This document shows, one piece after another, positions 21,564 through 30,944 of a DNA stretch of 64,000 bases (positions are counted from its first letter, which is position 1; each line of letters begins with the position of its first letter). The stretch comes from Pelagibacteraceae bacterium AG-426-G02 (GTDB lineage Bacteria > Pseudomonadota > Alphaproteobacteria > Pelagibacterales > Pelagibacteraceae). The notes under the pieces are model-generated. The model made no database searches and had not been told where the DNA came from. It was given only the letters and a program-made list of their open reading frames with translations. The stretch is from the NCBI GenBank assembly GCA_003213155.1, contig QCNQ01000002.1, positions 48,562 to 112,561 on the forward strand. The letters run 5' to 3'. Made by a program: the position numbers and the translations under genes.

Positions 21564-22249
21564 AAAAAATATTCAATATATTTTTAATTGTATTTTTAAT
21601 ATCATTTCAACTCAAGTCGTTTGCTGGAGAAAAAAATTATCACAAAGAGCTTATTACTGATTGGTCTAGAATATTCCCTGATAAAAATAGAAATGCCGCG
21701 GGACCAAAATTTTTTAAATACATCATAGATAAAAAAATTACTTACAAAGACTTTGTTGAATTTAACAAATTATATTGTGCAGTTTCTGGGTCTTTAATTG
21801 ACCCAAATAGTGACTCAGAATTCTTATTTATTAAAGAAAATAAAACGAATAAAAAAATTTGTGGAAACTATTATAGGTGTTGTGTTCCATGTTCGTGTGA
21901 TCTTATGAAGTATTCTGAAGCTCAAAAGATGAAACATAAATTTGAGGATGGTTTTAAAGAATTCTATGTTTTAACAATAAAAAATCCTTGTTCTAAAAAA
22001 GATTTTCCCAATAGAGTAAATAAAGATTATTTTTGTAATGGTAAAAAAATCAACAAATCAGAAGTGTATAGTCTTAACGATCGAATAGTAATAGGTTTAT
22101 TGCACAATGGAAAAAATTGTGCGAAAGATGAGGTAGACTTTGTTAAAAGTCATCAAGTGACGGGTAGATATTGTGAGTTGAGAAATAATACACCTTTAGA
22201 AAATTTAGATGCTGGAATGGGTGATATTTTTATAAAACTCGCGAGATAA
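21560..22249 (+). CDS. Secreted Cys-rich hypothetical protein
   Basis: 229 aa, signal peptide [51 protein letters not shown]. Confidence 0.75.
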   Translation: MKKIFNIFLIVFLISFQLKSFAGEKNYHKELITDWSRIFPDKNRNAAGPKFFKYIIDKKITYKDFVEFNKLYCAVSGSLIDPNSDSEFLFIKENKTNKKICGNYYRCCVPCSCDLMKYSEAQKMKHKFEDGFKEFYVLTIKNPCSKKDFPNRVNKDYFCNGKKINKSEVYSLNDRIVIGLLHNGKNCAKDEVDFVKSHQVTGRYCELRNNTPLENLDAGMGDIFIKLAR

Positions 22250-22255
22250 ATAAAT

Positions 22256-22477
22256 ATGAATAATAAAATTTTTGAGTGGGCAGGTGTTATCACTGCAATA
22301 TTGTACTCATTATTTGTAGCTATGAATATTGGTGTAGAGTTTTTTGGTTTTTGTTTACTACTAATATCTGCAATTCTAATTGGAATTTGGGCTTATCGAG
22401 GCGGTCATAGAGGAATATTATTTTTACAATTCTTTTATGCTACAGCCGGGATTATTGGAATGTTTAGATGGTTTTAG
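22256..22477 (+). CDS. Small multi-TM membrane protein
   Basis: 73 aa, almost entirely hydrophobic. Confidence 0.65.
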   Translation: MNNKIFEWAGVITAILYSLFVAMNIGVEFFGFCLLLISAILIGIWAYRGGHRGILFLQFFYATAGIIGMFRWF

Positions 22478-23613
22478 TTAAGTGTTGAAATAATTTTTGG
22501 AATATAATTTTTAAAGTTAAAGAAACCTTTATTACAATATTGCCAAGAGTTTTGATCAAGTTCTCTATAAAGGAAATTGATTTTAAAAGTATTTGAATTC
22601 AAATAATCTAAATTTTCTCCAATAGTTGGATACAACCCAACTGCTTTTTCTATCTTTTTAATTTCGCTAATATCTATAACTTCACAATCAATAGATTGAT
22701 TTTTAAATCTTTGTTCCTGGTCTTGAATAAGTGATGACTTAAATTTAATAACTTTTTCACTTAGTTTGATGCATCTATTTTCATTTTTATTCGAAATTAT
22801 ATAAAATTTTTTAAATTTATTATTTTGAAAATCACTTGTTTCAAAACAGAGGTTATTCTCGAATATTATCAAATTATTTTGATCAATATTTTCAGGATTA
22901 GTAAAATCCTGTTTTAAAATTGAGTATTTTTTTTCAGAAATCTTGGGTGGAGCGTTTTCATTTAATTTAATATTGCTAAATCTATTATTTGTAAATTTTT
23001 TGATATTCCACTCACTTGCTAAATAATGTTTTCCCTGTGTTTGAACACCTGCAACCCATCTCCACCCAAGAGTGTTTGATGCAGCGTCTCCATCATAAAG
23101 ATGTTGCATAAAAAATTCCGCACCCAATTGCCATGGCAAATTTAGTGTAAAAATCCAAATACTGGCAAACCACATTCTAGTATGATTATGCAAATAATTA
23201 TTTTCTTTGAGTTCGTTGACCCAATAGTTAAAGCACTCAACATTTGTTTTTCCATCAATCGCGTTTTTATAATTTTGATTGTTTTGAAAATCCCCTTTAA
23301 TCTTTTTTAATTCAATTAAAAAATCTGTCCAAACACTGGGTCTTAATTCTAACCAACCTTTCCAATATGTACGCCACAATACTTCTTGAATAAATTTTTC
23401 ATTTTTTGCAAATGAAAATTTATCAAGAGATTTTTTGATAACTTCTTTTTCATTAATAATACCGTGAGTAATATATGGAGATAAACAAGAAATATTAGAC
23501 CTGTTATCAGGTCCATAATCAAAGTTTCTAAGTTTTGAATATTCTGAGAGATTGTTTTCCACAAAATTATTTAGTTTATCTAAGGCCTTAGCCCTTGAAG
23601 CTTCAAAATTCAT
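22474..23613 (-). CDS. Photolyase/cryptochrome FAD-binding-domain protein lacking the N-terminal antenna domain
   Basis: Starts within the FAD domain: LSPYITHGIINEKEV, FIQEVLWRTYWKGWLELRP, NNYLHNHTRMWFASIWIFTLNLPWQLGAEFFMQHLYDGDAASNTLGWRWVAGVQT. Confidence 0.88.
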   Translation of the reverse strand: MNFEASRAKALDKLNNFVENNLSEYSKLRNFDYGPDNRSNISCLSPYITHGIINEKEVIKKSLDKFSFAKNEKFIQEVLWRTYWKGWLELRPSVWTDFLIELKKIKGDFQNNQNYKNAIDGKTNVECFNYWVNELKENNYLHNHTRMWFASIWIFTLNLPWQLGAEFFMQHLYDGDAASNTLGWRWVAGVQTQGKHYLASEWNIKKFTNNRFSNIKLNENAPPKISEKKYSILKQDFTNPENIDQNNLIIFENNLCFETSDFQNNKFKKFYIISNKNENRCIKLSEKVIKFKSSLIQDQEQRFKNQSIDCEVIDISEIKKIEKAVGLYPTIGENLDYLNSNTFKINFLYRELDQNSWQYCNKGFFNFKNYIPKIISTLN

Positions 23614-23619
23614 TTTTAA

Positions 23620-24000
23620 TTATTTCGATTTTTTTTTCTTTAGACCTAATTTATCGCTATGTCTTAATCTCAAGATTACAATAGCACCTGCAATTAAAAC
23701 TATTGCTACCGCTTCATATACTAATGCACTTGGATCCATTTCTTTTCCTTGTAAAATAATAAATCGTGCTAATGCTGTAATAGCTATAAGTAGTGGTAAT
23801 GTAATACTTATAGATTGCTGGTTCCAAAAAACTCTTACCATCGCTAGCACTTCTAAGTAAAGAAACATTAGCAGCAAATCAGCTAAGGTAACCGATCGAT
23901 TTTCAAACATTTTATAAATCTCTATTCCAACTGCAATTACAGTACTTACCAGAATGATACACATTAGAAGAAGTTGTAGGTTTTTAGCTATCTTTTCCAT
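23620..24000 (-). CDS. PsiE-like phosphate-starvation-inducible membrane protein
   Basis: 126 aa; ADLLLMFLYLEVLAMVRVFWNQQSISITLPLLIAITALARFIIL typical of PsiE family. Confidence 0.8.
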   Translation of the reverse strand: MEKIAKNLQLLLMCIILVSTVIAVGIEIYKMFENRSVTLADLLLMFLYLEVLAMVRVFWNQQSISITLPLLIAITALARFIILQGKEMDPSALVYEAVAIVLIAGAIVILRLRHSDKLGLKKKKSK

Positions 24001-24458
24001 TATTTATCTTTACTAAATGGTAACCATTTTTCAAATACTGATTTTGAGGAACCATCATACGGAATTGAATAAGAATATGGATTTGGACTTGTCAACACTT
24101 CGATTCCTTTTGAAAACACGAATATAAAAACAATTACAAAAACGAGCACCATTATCTTAAAGGGGTCAAAATTCTTTGTTTTAAAAACGCTGGCAGAATT
24201 TTCCTCAGCTCTATGAAAATGTTTAAATGTCAAATATACAGCAAATATTAATCCAATGTGGGCTAAAAAAAGTCCAGTCCACCCAAATACAAAAGTTGTA
24301 TATGAGAATACGTACAAACTAAAAACAGTAGTCCAGATAAAACTTAACACCAATAAAATTTGCAATCTTACTGTTTTAGGTAATGATCTAAGATCATTTT
24401 TGCTATCATCAAACAAAATGTTTGCTGTATCTTTCATCCAATTTTTAAACGATTCCAT
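24000..24458 (-). CDS. Hypothetical membrane protein
   Basis: 152 aa, several TM segments, overlaps psiE-like gene start. Confidence 0.65.
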   Translation of the reverse strand: MESFKNWMKDTANILFDDSKNDLRSLPKTVRLQILLVLSFIWTTVFSLYVFSYTTFVFGWTGLFLAHIGLIFAVYLTFKHFHRAEENSASVFKTKNFDPFKIMVLVFVIVFIFVFSKGIEVLTSPNPYSYSIPYDGSSKSVFEKWLPFSKDK

Positions 24459-24518
24459 AAATTTAAATTAAGTTTTTTTCAAAAATAAACAATCCCCAAT
24501 TTTTCACCGAATAATTAG

Positions 24519-25706
24519 CTAGTTTCTTAACTTTTTTTTGTGAAAATTTATAAATTTCTCAACATTAGATTTAATAAATGATTTATTTTCCTCAAATGAA
24601 ACTTTTTTCATTGAGTAAGCATTGCTTTTTGTCATTCTTGATTGAATTGTAATATTGCCTTTATAAAGTTTAAGTTTAACAGATCCATTTATTTTGTTTT
24701 TTTTCAAATCAACAATTTTTTGAAGTTTAAACCTTTCTTTTGAAAACCAATATCCATTATAGATCAATTCTGCGTACCTTGACATTATCGCATCTTTTTT
24801 GTGCATTGTTTCTTTATCAAGTGTAACTGACTCAATCGCTCTATGTGCATGAATTAACAATGTACCACCTGGAGTTTCATAAACTCCTCTAGACTTGATG
24901 CCTAAAAATCTATTTTCAACAAGATCAACTCTTCCTATTCCATTTTTTCCTGCCAATTGATTAAGTTTAAATAATAATTTTGCTGGTCCAAATTTTTTTC
25001 CATTAAGACCAATGGGGTCACCATTTTTAAAATTAATTGTTACATGAGTAGCTTTGTTAGGAGCTTTTTCTGGAGCAACAGTTCTTTGAAAAATAAATTC
25101 TGGTGCAGAATTTCTTGGATTTTCTAGCAACTTACCTTCAGTTGATGTATGAAATAAATTATCATCTACTGAAAAAGGAGATGCACCTTTTTTGTCTTTT
25201 GGGATAGGAATATTGCGTTTCTTAGCGTAACTAATTAAATCTGACCGAGATTTTAAATTCCATATTCTCCATGGTGCAATAATTTTTATTTTGGGACCAA
25301 AATAATGATAACCAAGCTCAAATCTTATTTGGTCGTTTCCTTTTCCAGTAGCCCCATGAGATACTGCATATGCTTTGAATTTTTTTGCAACCTTTATTTG
25401 ATCCTTTGCTATCAGAGGTCTGGCGATTGAGGTTCCTAATAGATAAACACCCTCATAAATTGCATGACCACGGATCATTGGAAATACATAGTCCTTTACA
25501 AAAATATCTTTTAAATCATTTATAATTATTTTTGTAACACCAAATTTTCTTGCATTGTAAATAATCTTTTTTCTATTTATTTCTTGTCCGATATCTGCGG
25601 TGTAACAAATTACTTCTGCATCATAATTTTCTTGAAGCCATTTAAGAATAATGGATGTGTCCAAACCGCCTGAGTAAGCTAATACAATTCTTTTTTTTGA
25701 TTTCAT
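24519..25706 (-). CDS. argG: Argininosuccinate synthase
   Basis: VLAYSGGLDTSIILKWL, YLLGTSIARPLIAK, SHGATGKGNDQIRFE. Confidence 0.97.
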   Translation of the reverse strand: MKSKKRIVLAYSGGLDTSIILKWLQENYDAEVICYTADIGQEINRKKIIYNARKFGVTKIIINDLKDIFVKDYVFPMIRGHAIYEGVYLLGTSIARPLIAKDQIKVAKKFKAYAVSHGATGKGNDQIRFELGYHYFGPKIKIIAPWRIWNLKSRSDLISYAKKRNIPIPKDKKGASPFSVDDNLFHTSTEGKLLENPRNSAPEFIFQRTVAPEKAPNKATHVTINFKNGDPIGLNGKKFGPAKLLFKLNQLAGKNGIGRVDLVENRFLGIKSRGVYETPGGTLLIHAHRAIESVTLDKETMHKKDAIMSRYAELIYNGYWFSKERFKLQKIVDLKKNKINGSVKLKLYKGNITIQSRMTKSNAYSMKKVSFEENKSFIKSNVEKFINFHKKKLRN

Positions 25707-25709
25707 TAA

Positions 25710-26222
25710 CTAACTACAAGCTTTTTTTGCAGTGTTATATGCTTTAGTGAATCCCAATAATGAATAATGGTCGATTGTTTGAGAGCCTTTTTCATTGTAT
25801 CCAGTTACCATTATTCTTGAACCTTTTTTCATAATCTTGACCATAATCTTTTCTTTTTTATTACTGGTCATCCATGCAAAACCTTGTTGCTTAATATCAA
25901 ATTTAAATTTGTTATTTCCAGAGGTTGCTAATACAGTATTGTTTTTATTAAATTCATAACCTGCAGTAGTACTGATCTCATTCGCAATTTTTTCACCAGG
26001 TCTAAATGTTACAAATAATCTAGCATCTCTTTTATTTGTTTTAGGAGATTGCAGAATTGGAGAAGACTGAGCAAAACATACTTTACCGGATGCTTCCGCC
26101 AAAACCATTGTTTCCCAGTCTTTATATTTACCAATTTTTTTTAGATCTTCCCCAAAAGATTTCGATGTGAATAAAAAAGTAAAAAGTATAAATATGAATA
26201 AAATCTTTTTAATCATGGACAT
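25710..26222 (-). CDS. Invasion-associated locus B (IalB)-like secreted protein
   Basis: Signal peptide; YKDWETMVL...KVCFAQSSP...FVTFRPGEKIANEIS. Confidence 0.75.
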   Translation of the reverse strand: MSMIKKILFIFILFTFLFTSKSFGEDLKKIGKYKDWETMVLAEASGKVCFAQSSPILQSPKTNKRDARLFVTFRPGEKIANEISTTAGYEFNKNNTVLATSGNNKFKFDIKQQGFAWMTSNKKEKIMVKIMKKGSRIMVTGYNEKGSQTIDHYSLLGFTKAYNTAKKACS

Positions 26223-27253
26223 GGGTTTGGGAACATTTTTTGAATTTTATTAATCTCATTTAAAATTTCGCTTGTTAAACTTACATTTACACTTTCTATG
26301 TTTGTTTTCAACTGTTCGATTGTCGTTGCACCTATTATCACACTTGTCATAAATGGCTGAATTTCACAAAACTTCAATGACATTTGAGTAAAATCAATGT
26401 TGAATTTTTGCGATAACTTATAATACTCTTCGATAGCTTTTTGACCATTTTCATTTTTATATCTTGTGAAATCTTTAAATAGTTTCATTCTAGATTTTTC
26501 TGGTAAATTATTATTTCTATATTTTCCTGTTAAGTAACCGAATGCTAAAGGTGAGTAGGCTAACAAACCACTTTTCTCCCTAACAGAAATTTCCGCAAGT
26601 CCAACTTCATAAGTTCTATTAAGTAAATTGTATGGATTTTGCACCGACATCATTTTTGGTAAATCTTTTAATTTTGATATCTCAAGAAATTTTGACAAAC
26701 CCCATGCAGTTTCATTAGATAGACCAATGTATCTAATTTTACCTTGTTCAATAAATTTTTTTAAACTTTCAAGAATTTCTTCAAACGGTGTCCAATCATT
26801 ATCGTTTTCGTCATGTTCATAACCATGTTTCCCAAAAAAATTTGTATTTCTCTCTGGCCAATGAAGTTGATAGAGATCGATATAGTCTGTTTTCAATCTT
26901 TTGAGACTTTCCTCTAAAGCTTCAGAAATTTTTTTTTTCCCAAAATTATAACCACCACCCCTGATATATTTGTTTGAAGTATTACCACAAACTTTTGTTG
27001 CTATAACAATCTTGTCTCTTTTTTTAGTTTTTTGAAACCAGTTACCTATTATTTTCTCTGTTTCCCCATATGTTTCTTCTCTCATCGGTATGGAATAGAT
27101 TTCTGCAGTGTCCCAAAAGTTTACACCGTGATCTAAAGCATAATCCATTTGCTGAAATCCCTCTTCTTGAGTATTTTGTTCGCCCCAGGTCATAGTACCG
27201 AGACAAATTGTACTCACATCAAGATCCGTATTGCCTAATTTTTTATAATTCAT
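26213..27253 (-). CDS. Aldo/keto reductase (Tas-like)
   Basis: LGTMTWGEQNTQEEGFQQMDYALDHGVNFWDTAEIYSIP, YIDLYQLHWPERNTNFFG. Confidence 0.93.
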   Translation of the reverse strand: MNYKKLGNTDLDVSTICLGTMTWGEQNTQEEGFQQMDYALDHGVNFWDTAEIYSIPMREETYGETEKIIGNWFQKTKKRDKIVIATKVCGNTSNKYIRGGGYNFGKKKISEALEESLKRLKTDYIDLYQLHWPERNTNFFGKHGYEHDENDNDWTPFEEILESLKKFIEQGKIRYIGLSNETAWGLSKFLEISKLKDLPKMMSVQNPYNLLNRTYEVGLAEISVREKSGLLAYSPLAFGYLTGKYRNNNLPEKSRMKLFKDFTRYKNENGQKAIEEYYKLSQKFNIDFTQMSLKFCEIQPFMTSVIIGATTIEQLKTNIESVNVSLTSEILNEINKIQKMFPNPCP

Positions 27254-27335
27254 AGTGATTTTTAAAGTATAATTTTTTATTAATCTTTTAAGGTATCTTG
27301 AATATTTAGTAAAAGACTATATATCTATAGAAATT

Positions 27336-28100
27336 ATGGCAACAGACAAAAAAGGTATTCTAGCAAGAGCAAGAGCAGCAGCACGTGAAACCACTGCGGT
27401 TACTGATGAGGGCTTAAGAGCCTACATGTTAAAAGTTTATAACTACATGGCAACTGGAATATTACTTACAGGAATTATAGCGTTGATAACATTTAAGATG
27501 TCAGTTGTTACTGATGCAAGTGGTTCTATTGTGGCTTTAACTGAAGTTGGAAATGCCATTTATTTATCAGGACTTAAGTGGATAGTTATGTTAGCTCCTT
27601 TGGGTGTTGTATTTTATATGAGTTTTGGGATCAACAAAATGAGTGCATCAAAAGCTCAGACAACTTTTTGGATTTTTGCTGCTTTAATGGGTTTATCACT
27701 ATCTTCAATTTTATTAGTTTACACAGGTTTAAGTGTAACAAGAGTATTCTTTATTTGTTCAGCTACTTTTGGTGCTATGAGCATTTATGGTTACACAACA
27801 AAGAGAGATTTAACTAAGTTTGGATCATTTTTGATGATGGGACTAATAGGAATTATTATTGCATCATTAGTTAATATTTTTCTAAAATCTTCAATGATGT
27901 ATTTCGTGATTTCAATTTTAGGAGTTTTAATTTTTGTCGGCCTTACTGCTTATGATACTCAAAAAATAAAAAACATGTACTCTGCTAGTGATACTGGCGA
28001 GTTAATGGGTAAAAAAGCGGTAATGGGTGCTCTGACTCTTTATTTAGATTTCATTAACCTATTTATTATGCTTTTAAGACTTTTCGGTCAAAGAAGATAA
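27336..28100 (+). CDS. Bax inhibitor-1/YccA family membrane protein
   Basis: RAYMLKVYNYMATGILLTGIIAL...GLTAYDTQKIKNMY...ALTLYLDFINLFIMLLRLFGQRR. Confidence 0.95.
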   Translation: MATDKKGILARARAAARETTAVTDEGLRAYMLKVYNYMATGILLTGIIALITFKMSVVTDASGSIVALTEVGNAIYLSGLKWIVMLAPLGVVFYMSFGINKMSASKAQTTFWIFAALMGLSLSSILLVYTGLSVTRVFFICSATFGAMSIYGYTTKRDLTKFGSFLMMGLIGIIIASLVNIFLKSSMMYFVISILGVLIFVGLTAYDTQKIKNMYSASDTGELMGKKAVMGALTLYLDFINLFIMLLRLFGQRR

Positions 28101-28107
28101 TTTTATT

Positions 28108-28449
28108 TTAAAGTTTTTTCCAATTAGTATTTTTTAACAACAAATTAAGTTCTGAGGAATTCTTTAGTATTTTACCATTAGTATCGGTAATTAAATATTT
28201 TAAATTTTTATTTTTTGGCTTAAAGTTTTTGCAAATTTTATAAATAGCATTTTCAGCTGCATTTTTAAAAACACTAAACCCTACCTGTTTGCTTGAAATA
28301 TTAAGACCGTAATCTTTCCAAGAACCCTCTGAAACCATTTTTGCATATAAATCTAATATTATTTTAAGCTCATTTTTTTCAAAAAAATGATTTTCATTAA
28401 ATTTTTTTTTATCAAGATTATTAACAACCAGTCTTAAATTATTCTTCAT
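28108..28449 (-). CDS. DUF2794 family protein
   Basis: FEKNELKIILDLYAKMVSEGSWKDYGLNISSKQVGFSVFKNAAENAIYKICK matches the alphaproteobacterial DUF2794 pattern. Confidence 0.8.
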   Translation of the reverse strand: MKNNLRLVVNNLDKKKFNENHFFEKNELKIILDLYAKMVSEGSWKDYGLNISSKQVGFSVFKNAAENAIYKICKNFKPKNKNLKYLITDTNGKILKNSSELNLLLKNTNWKKL

Positions 28450-28993
28450 GGGTTTTATATTTATTTATTAAACCGATTTGAAAGGCTGTAAAAATGAAAG
28501 TTATTGGAAGTAAACCCCAAACTTTAAAGTTGACCCAAAATTCCTCAGATTGTGTTCTCCAAACTAATTCATTTAAAATAGCAAGTCCAAAGAAAAAGTA
28601 TATCCATCTTTTACTTAACAATTCCCAACCTTCGTTTGTAAGCGGTATCGATTTTCCCATTAATTTTTTTAACACAGGTTCATTTGTAAAATATCTTCCA
28701 AATATTAAAGCCAGACCAAATAAAATATTAATGATTGTTGGCTTGATGTAAATAAAAACTGGGTTATCAAAATAAATTGTAAGGCCACCAAAAAAAGTAA
28801 TTAATATTCCACTCAACAAAGGAACTTTGGGTATTTTTTTTTCTAAAAACCAAACAATCGCTAATGCTATAATTGTCGCAATTATAAATGGTGGAATGGC
28901 TACTCTTAAATCTTTTCCACTATCGTAATAGTAGTAAAAAAAAATTACTAAAGGTCCAAAATCAGTAAGAAACTTTAAAAAAGATTTATTCAC
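28439..28993 (-). CDS. yciB: Inner membrane-spanning protein YciB / septation protein IspZ
   Basis: KFLTDFGPLVIFFYYYY...LSGILITFFGGLTIYFDNPVFIYIKPTIINILFGLALIFGRYF...WVNFKVWGLLPITFIFTAFQ. Confidence 0.92.
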   Translation of the reverse strand: MNKSFLKFLTDFGPLVIFFYYYYDSGKDLRVAIPPFIIATIIALAIVWFLEKKIPKVPLLSGILITFFGGLTIYFDNPVFIYIKPTIINILFGLALIFGRYFTNEPVLKKLMGKSIPLTNEGWELLSKRWIYFFFGLAILNELVWRTQSEEFWVNFKVWGLLPITFIFTAFQIGLINKYKTHEE

Positions 28994-29081
28994 TGGAAGA
29001 ATATTAACATAAATAATATTTTCACAAAAACTATAAATTTTTCTTATTGATTTTTATTTTTAAATACCCATACTAATCTCA

Positions 29082-29402
29082 ATGGCAATTCAAAAAGCTA
29101 AATTTTCAATAGGCGATATTGTAAAACACAAACACTTTGAGTTTAGAGGTGTGATTTATGATGTAGATTTTGAGTTTAATAATTCTGAGGAATGGTATCA
29201 ATCTATCCCTAAGAATGTTAGACCAAGAAAAGATCAACCATTCTATCATTTGTTAGCTGAAAATGATGAAATAACTTATGAAGCCTACGTGTCAGAGCAA
29301 AATTTATTGACCGATGACTCTGATGAGCCAATCAAACATCCATTAATTGAGGAAATTTTCTCTGGTAAAAAAGGTTCAAGCTATTTTAAGCCGTCAAATT
29401 AA
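29082..29402 (+). CDS. hspQ: HspQ heat-shock protein (hemimethylated-DNA-binding/YccV-like)
   Basis: AKFSIGDIVKHKHFEFRGVIYDVDFEF...PFYHLLAENDEITYEAYVSEQNL. Confidence 0.92.
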   Translation: MAIQKAKFSIGDIVKHKHFEFRGVIYDVDFEFNNSEEWYQSIPKNVRPRKDQPFYHLLAENDEITYEAYVSEQNLLTDDSDEPIKHPLIEEIFSGKKGSSYFKPSN

Positions 29403-29469
29403 ATAAATTCACTTTTTAAACACATTTAGCTCAAATCTTTGTCACAGGGCATTGTTAAATTTAATTAAT

Positions 29470-29530
29470 TCTGATCAAGAGTGTTAAATTTTACCCTTCG
29501 TTATTATCTCCCTCTACATTCTTGATCAGA
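29470..29530. promoter_or_regulatory. Inverted repeat in hspQ-ccmC intergenic region (candidate operator or RNA stem)
   Basis: Perfect 11-bp arms tctgatcaaga (29470-29480) and tcttgatcaga (29520-29530), 39-nt spacer. Confidence 0.45.
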
Positions 29531-29581
29531 TAATTATTTCGTACTAAATAACCCTAATATTTATTTTAAAAATAAAATTTT

Positions 29582-30289
29582 ATGTTTCAATTACTAGAAC
29601 CTAATAGAATTTTTTCTATAACTTCTAAAGCACCAAAATACGTTTTATTATTATTTATTTTGGTAGTCTCTATAGGTTTAACTGAGGCTCTAATTCTCTC
29701 ACCAGAAGATTATAAACAAAGTCACTCTGTAAGAATAATGTATGTTCATGTTCCCGCGGCATGGATCTCACTAGGTATCTTTTCTACTATTACTATTCTT
29801 TCTATCGTTGGCTATATATTTAAAATTAAAAATTTCTTTTTAATTTCAAAGAGTTTGGCTCCGTCAGGATTTGTTTTTAATGTAATTGCTCTTGTAACAG
29901 GTTCTATTTGGGGAAAGCCCACGTGGGGAACATGGTGGGCGTGGGATGCCAGAATTACATCTATGCTAATATTGGCATTATTTTATTTGATGTACTTAAT
30001 TGCTTGGAGAATTTATGAAAATAAAGAAGAAGTTTTTAAGGTAACTTCAATTATTACAATTTTAGGAATAATAAATGTTCCTATAATTAAATATTCTGTA
30101 GATTGGTGGAACACACTCCATCAGCCTGCATCAATTAATATATTATCAAAATCTACTATTCATTCTTCGATGCTCGTTCCTTTACTGATTATGACTGCGG
30201 CATTTGCCCTATTCTCATTGCTAATTTTTTTAATGAAATATAATACAGAACTGATAAAAATTAAAAATAAGGGTTTAGACAGATTATGA
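29582..30289 (+). CDS. ccmC: Heme exporter protein CcmC
   Basis: VRIMYVHVPAAWISLGIF...GSIWGKPTWGTWWAWDARITSMLILALFYLMYL. Confidence 0.96.
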   Translation: MFQLLEPNRIFSITSKAPKYVLLLFILVVSIGLTEALILSPEDYKQSHSVRIMYVHVPAAWISLGIFSTITILSIVGYIFKIKNFFLISKSLAPSGFVFNVIALVTGSIWGKPTWGTWWAWDARITSMLILALFYLMYLIAWRIYENKEEVFKVTSIITILGIINVPIIKYSVDWWNTLHQPASINILSKSTIHSSMLVPLLIMTAAFALFSLLIFLMKYNTELIKIKNKGLDRL

Positions 30290-30513
30290 TAAGTGAAATT
30301 TTTTACATGGATGGATACGGAATTTACGTTTGGGGTTCATTTGCTTTTACTTTTTTAAGTTTTATGTCATTGTATCTGGTAATTAAAAATCAATATGAAA
30401 GAGAAAAAAATAAATTTATTGTTAAATTTGGAAACCTAAACTCTGAAAGAGCTGCCTCTGCTAGACTACAAAGAATTAATAGAGAGATTCTATCCAACAC
30501 TTCAATTATTTAA
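30286..30513 (+). CDS. ccmD: Heme exporter protein CcmD
   Basis: 75 aa, YIDGYGIYVW-like motif MDGYGIYVWGSFAFTF between ccmC and ccmE. Confidence 0.85.
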   Translation: MISEIFYMDGYGIYVWGSFAFTFLSFMSLYLVIKNQYEREKNKFIVKFGNLNSERAASARLQRINREILSNTSII

Positions 30514-30523
30514 CTTTTAAACC

Positions 30524-30943
30524 ATGTATGGTCGTAAAGTTAAACTAAGATTTTTTTTTATATTCTTAATCGCTGTTACATTAAGTTTAACAATATTTCT
30601 TATTCTAAAATCATTAGAGGAAAATGTTGTATATTTTAAATCTCCATCTGAAATAAAAACTTTATCTGAAATGCAGCAGAAAAAGATTAGAATTGGAGGA
30701 ATGGTAAAAAATGACTCAATTTCTATTGTAAATAAAGAATTAAGTTTTGTTATTACAGACTTTAAAAGTGAAATTAATGTTGTTTACTCAGGATTAATAC
30801 CCAATCTTTTTGAAGAAGGTAAAGGTGTTGTTGCAGAGGGATTTTTAAAAGATGAGAATTTTTTTTCAGCAACGAAAATCTTAGCTAAACATGATGAAAA
30901 TTATATGCCTCCTGAAGTAAAGGCTGCTTTAAAGGAGAAATAA
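30524..30943 (+). CDS. ccmE: Cytochrome c maturation protein CcmE
   Basis: [45 protein letters not shown] heme-binding motif. Confidence 0.96.
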   Translation: MYGRKVKLRFFFIFLIAVTLSLTIFLILKSLEENVVYFKSPSEIKTLSEMQQKKIRIGGMVKNDSISIVNKELSFVITDFKSEINVVYSGLIPNLFEEGKGVVAEGFLKDENFFSATKILAKHDENYMPPEVKAALKEK

Positions 30944-30944
30944 A

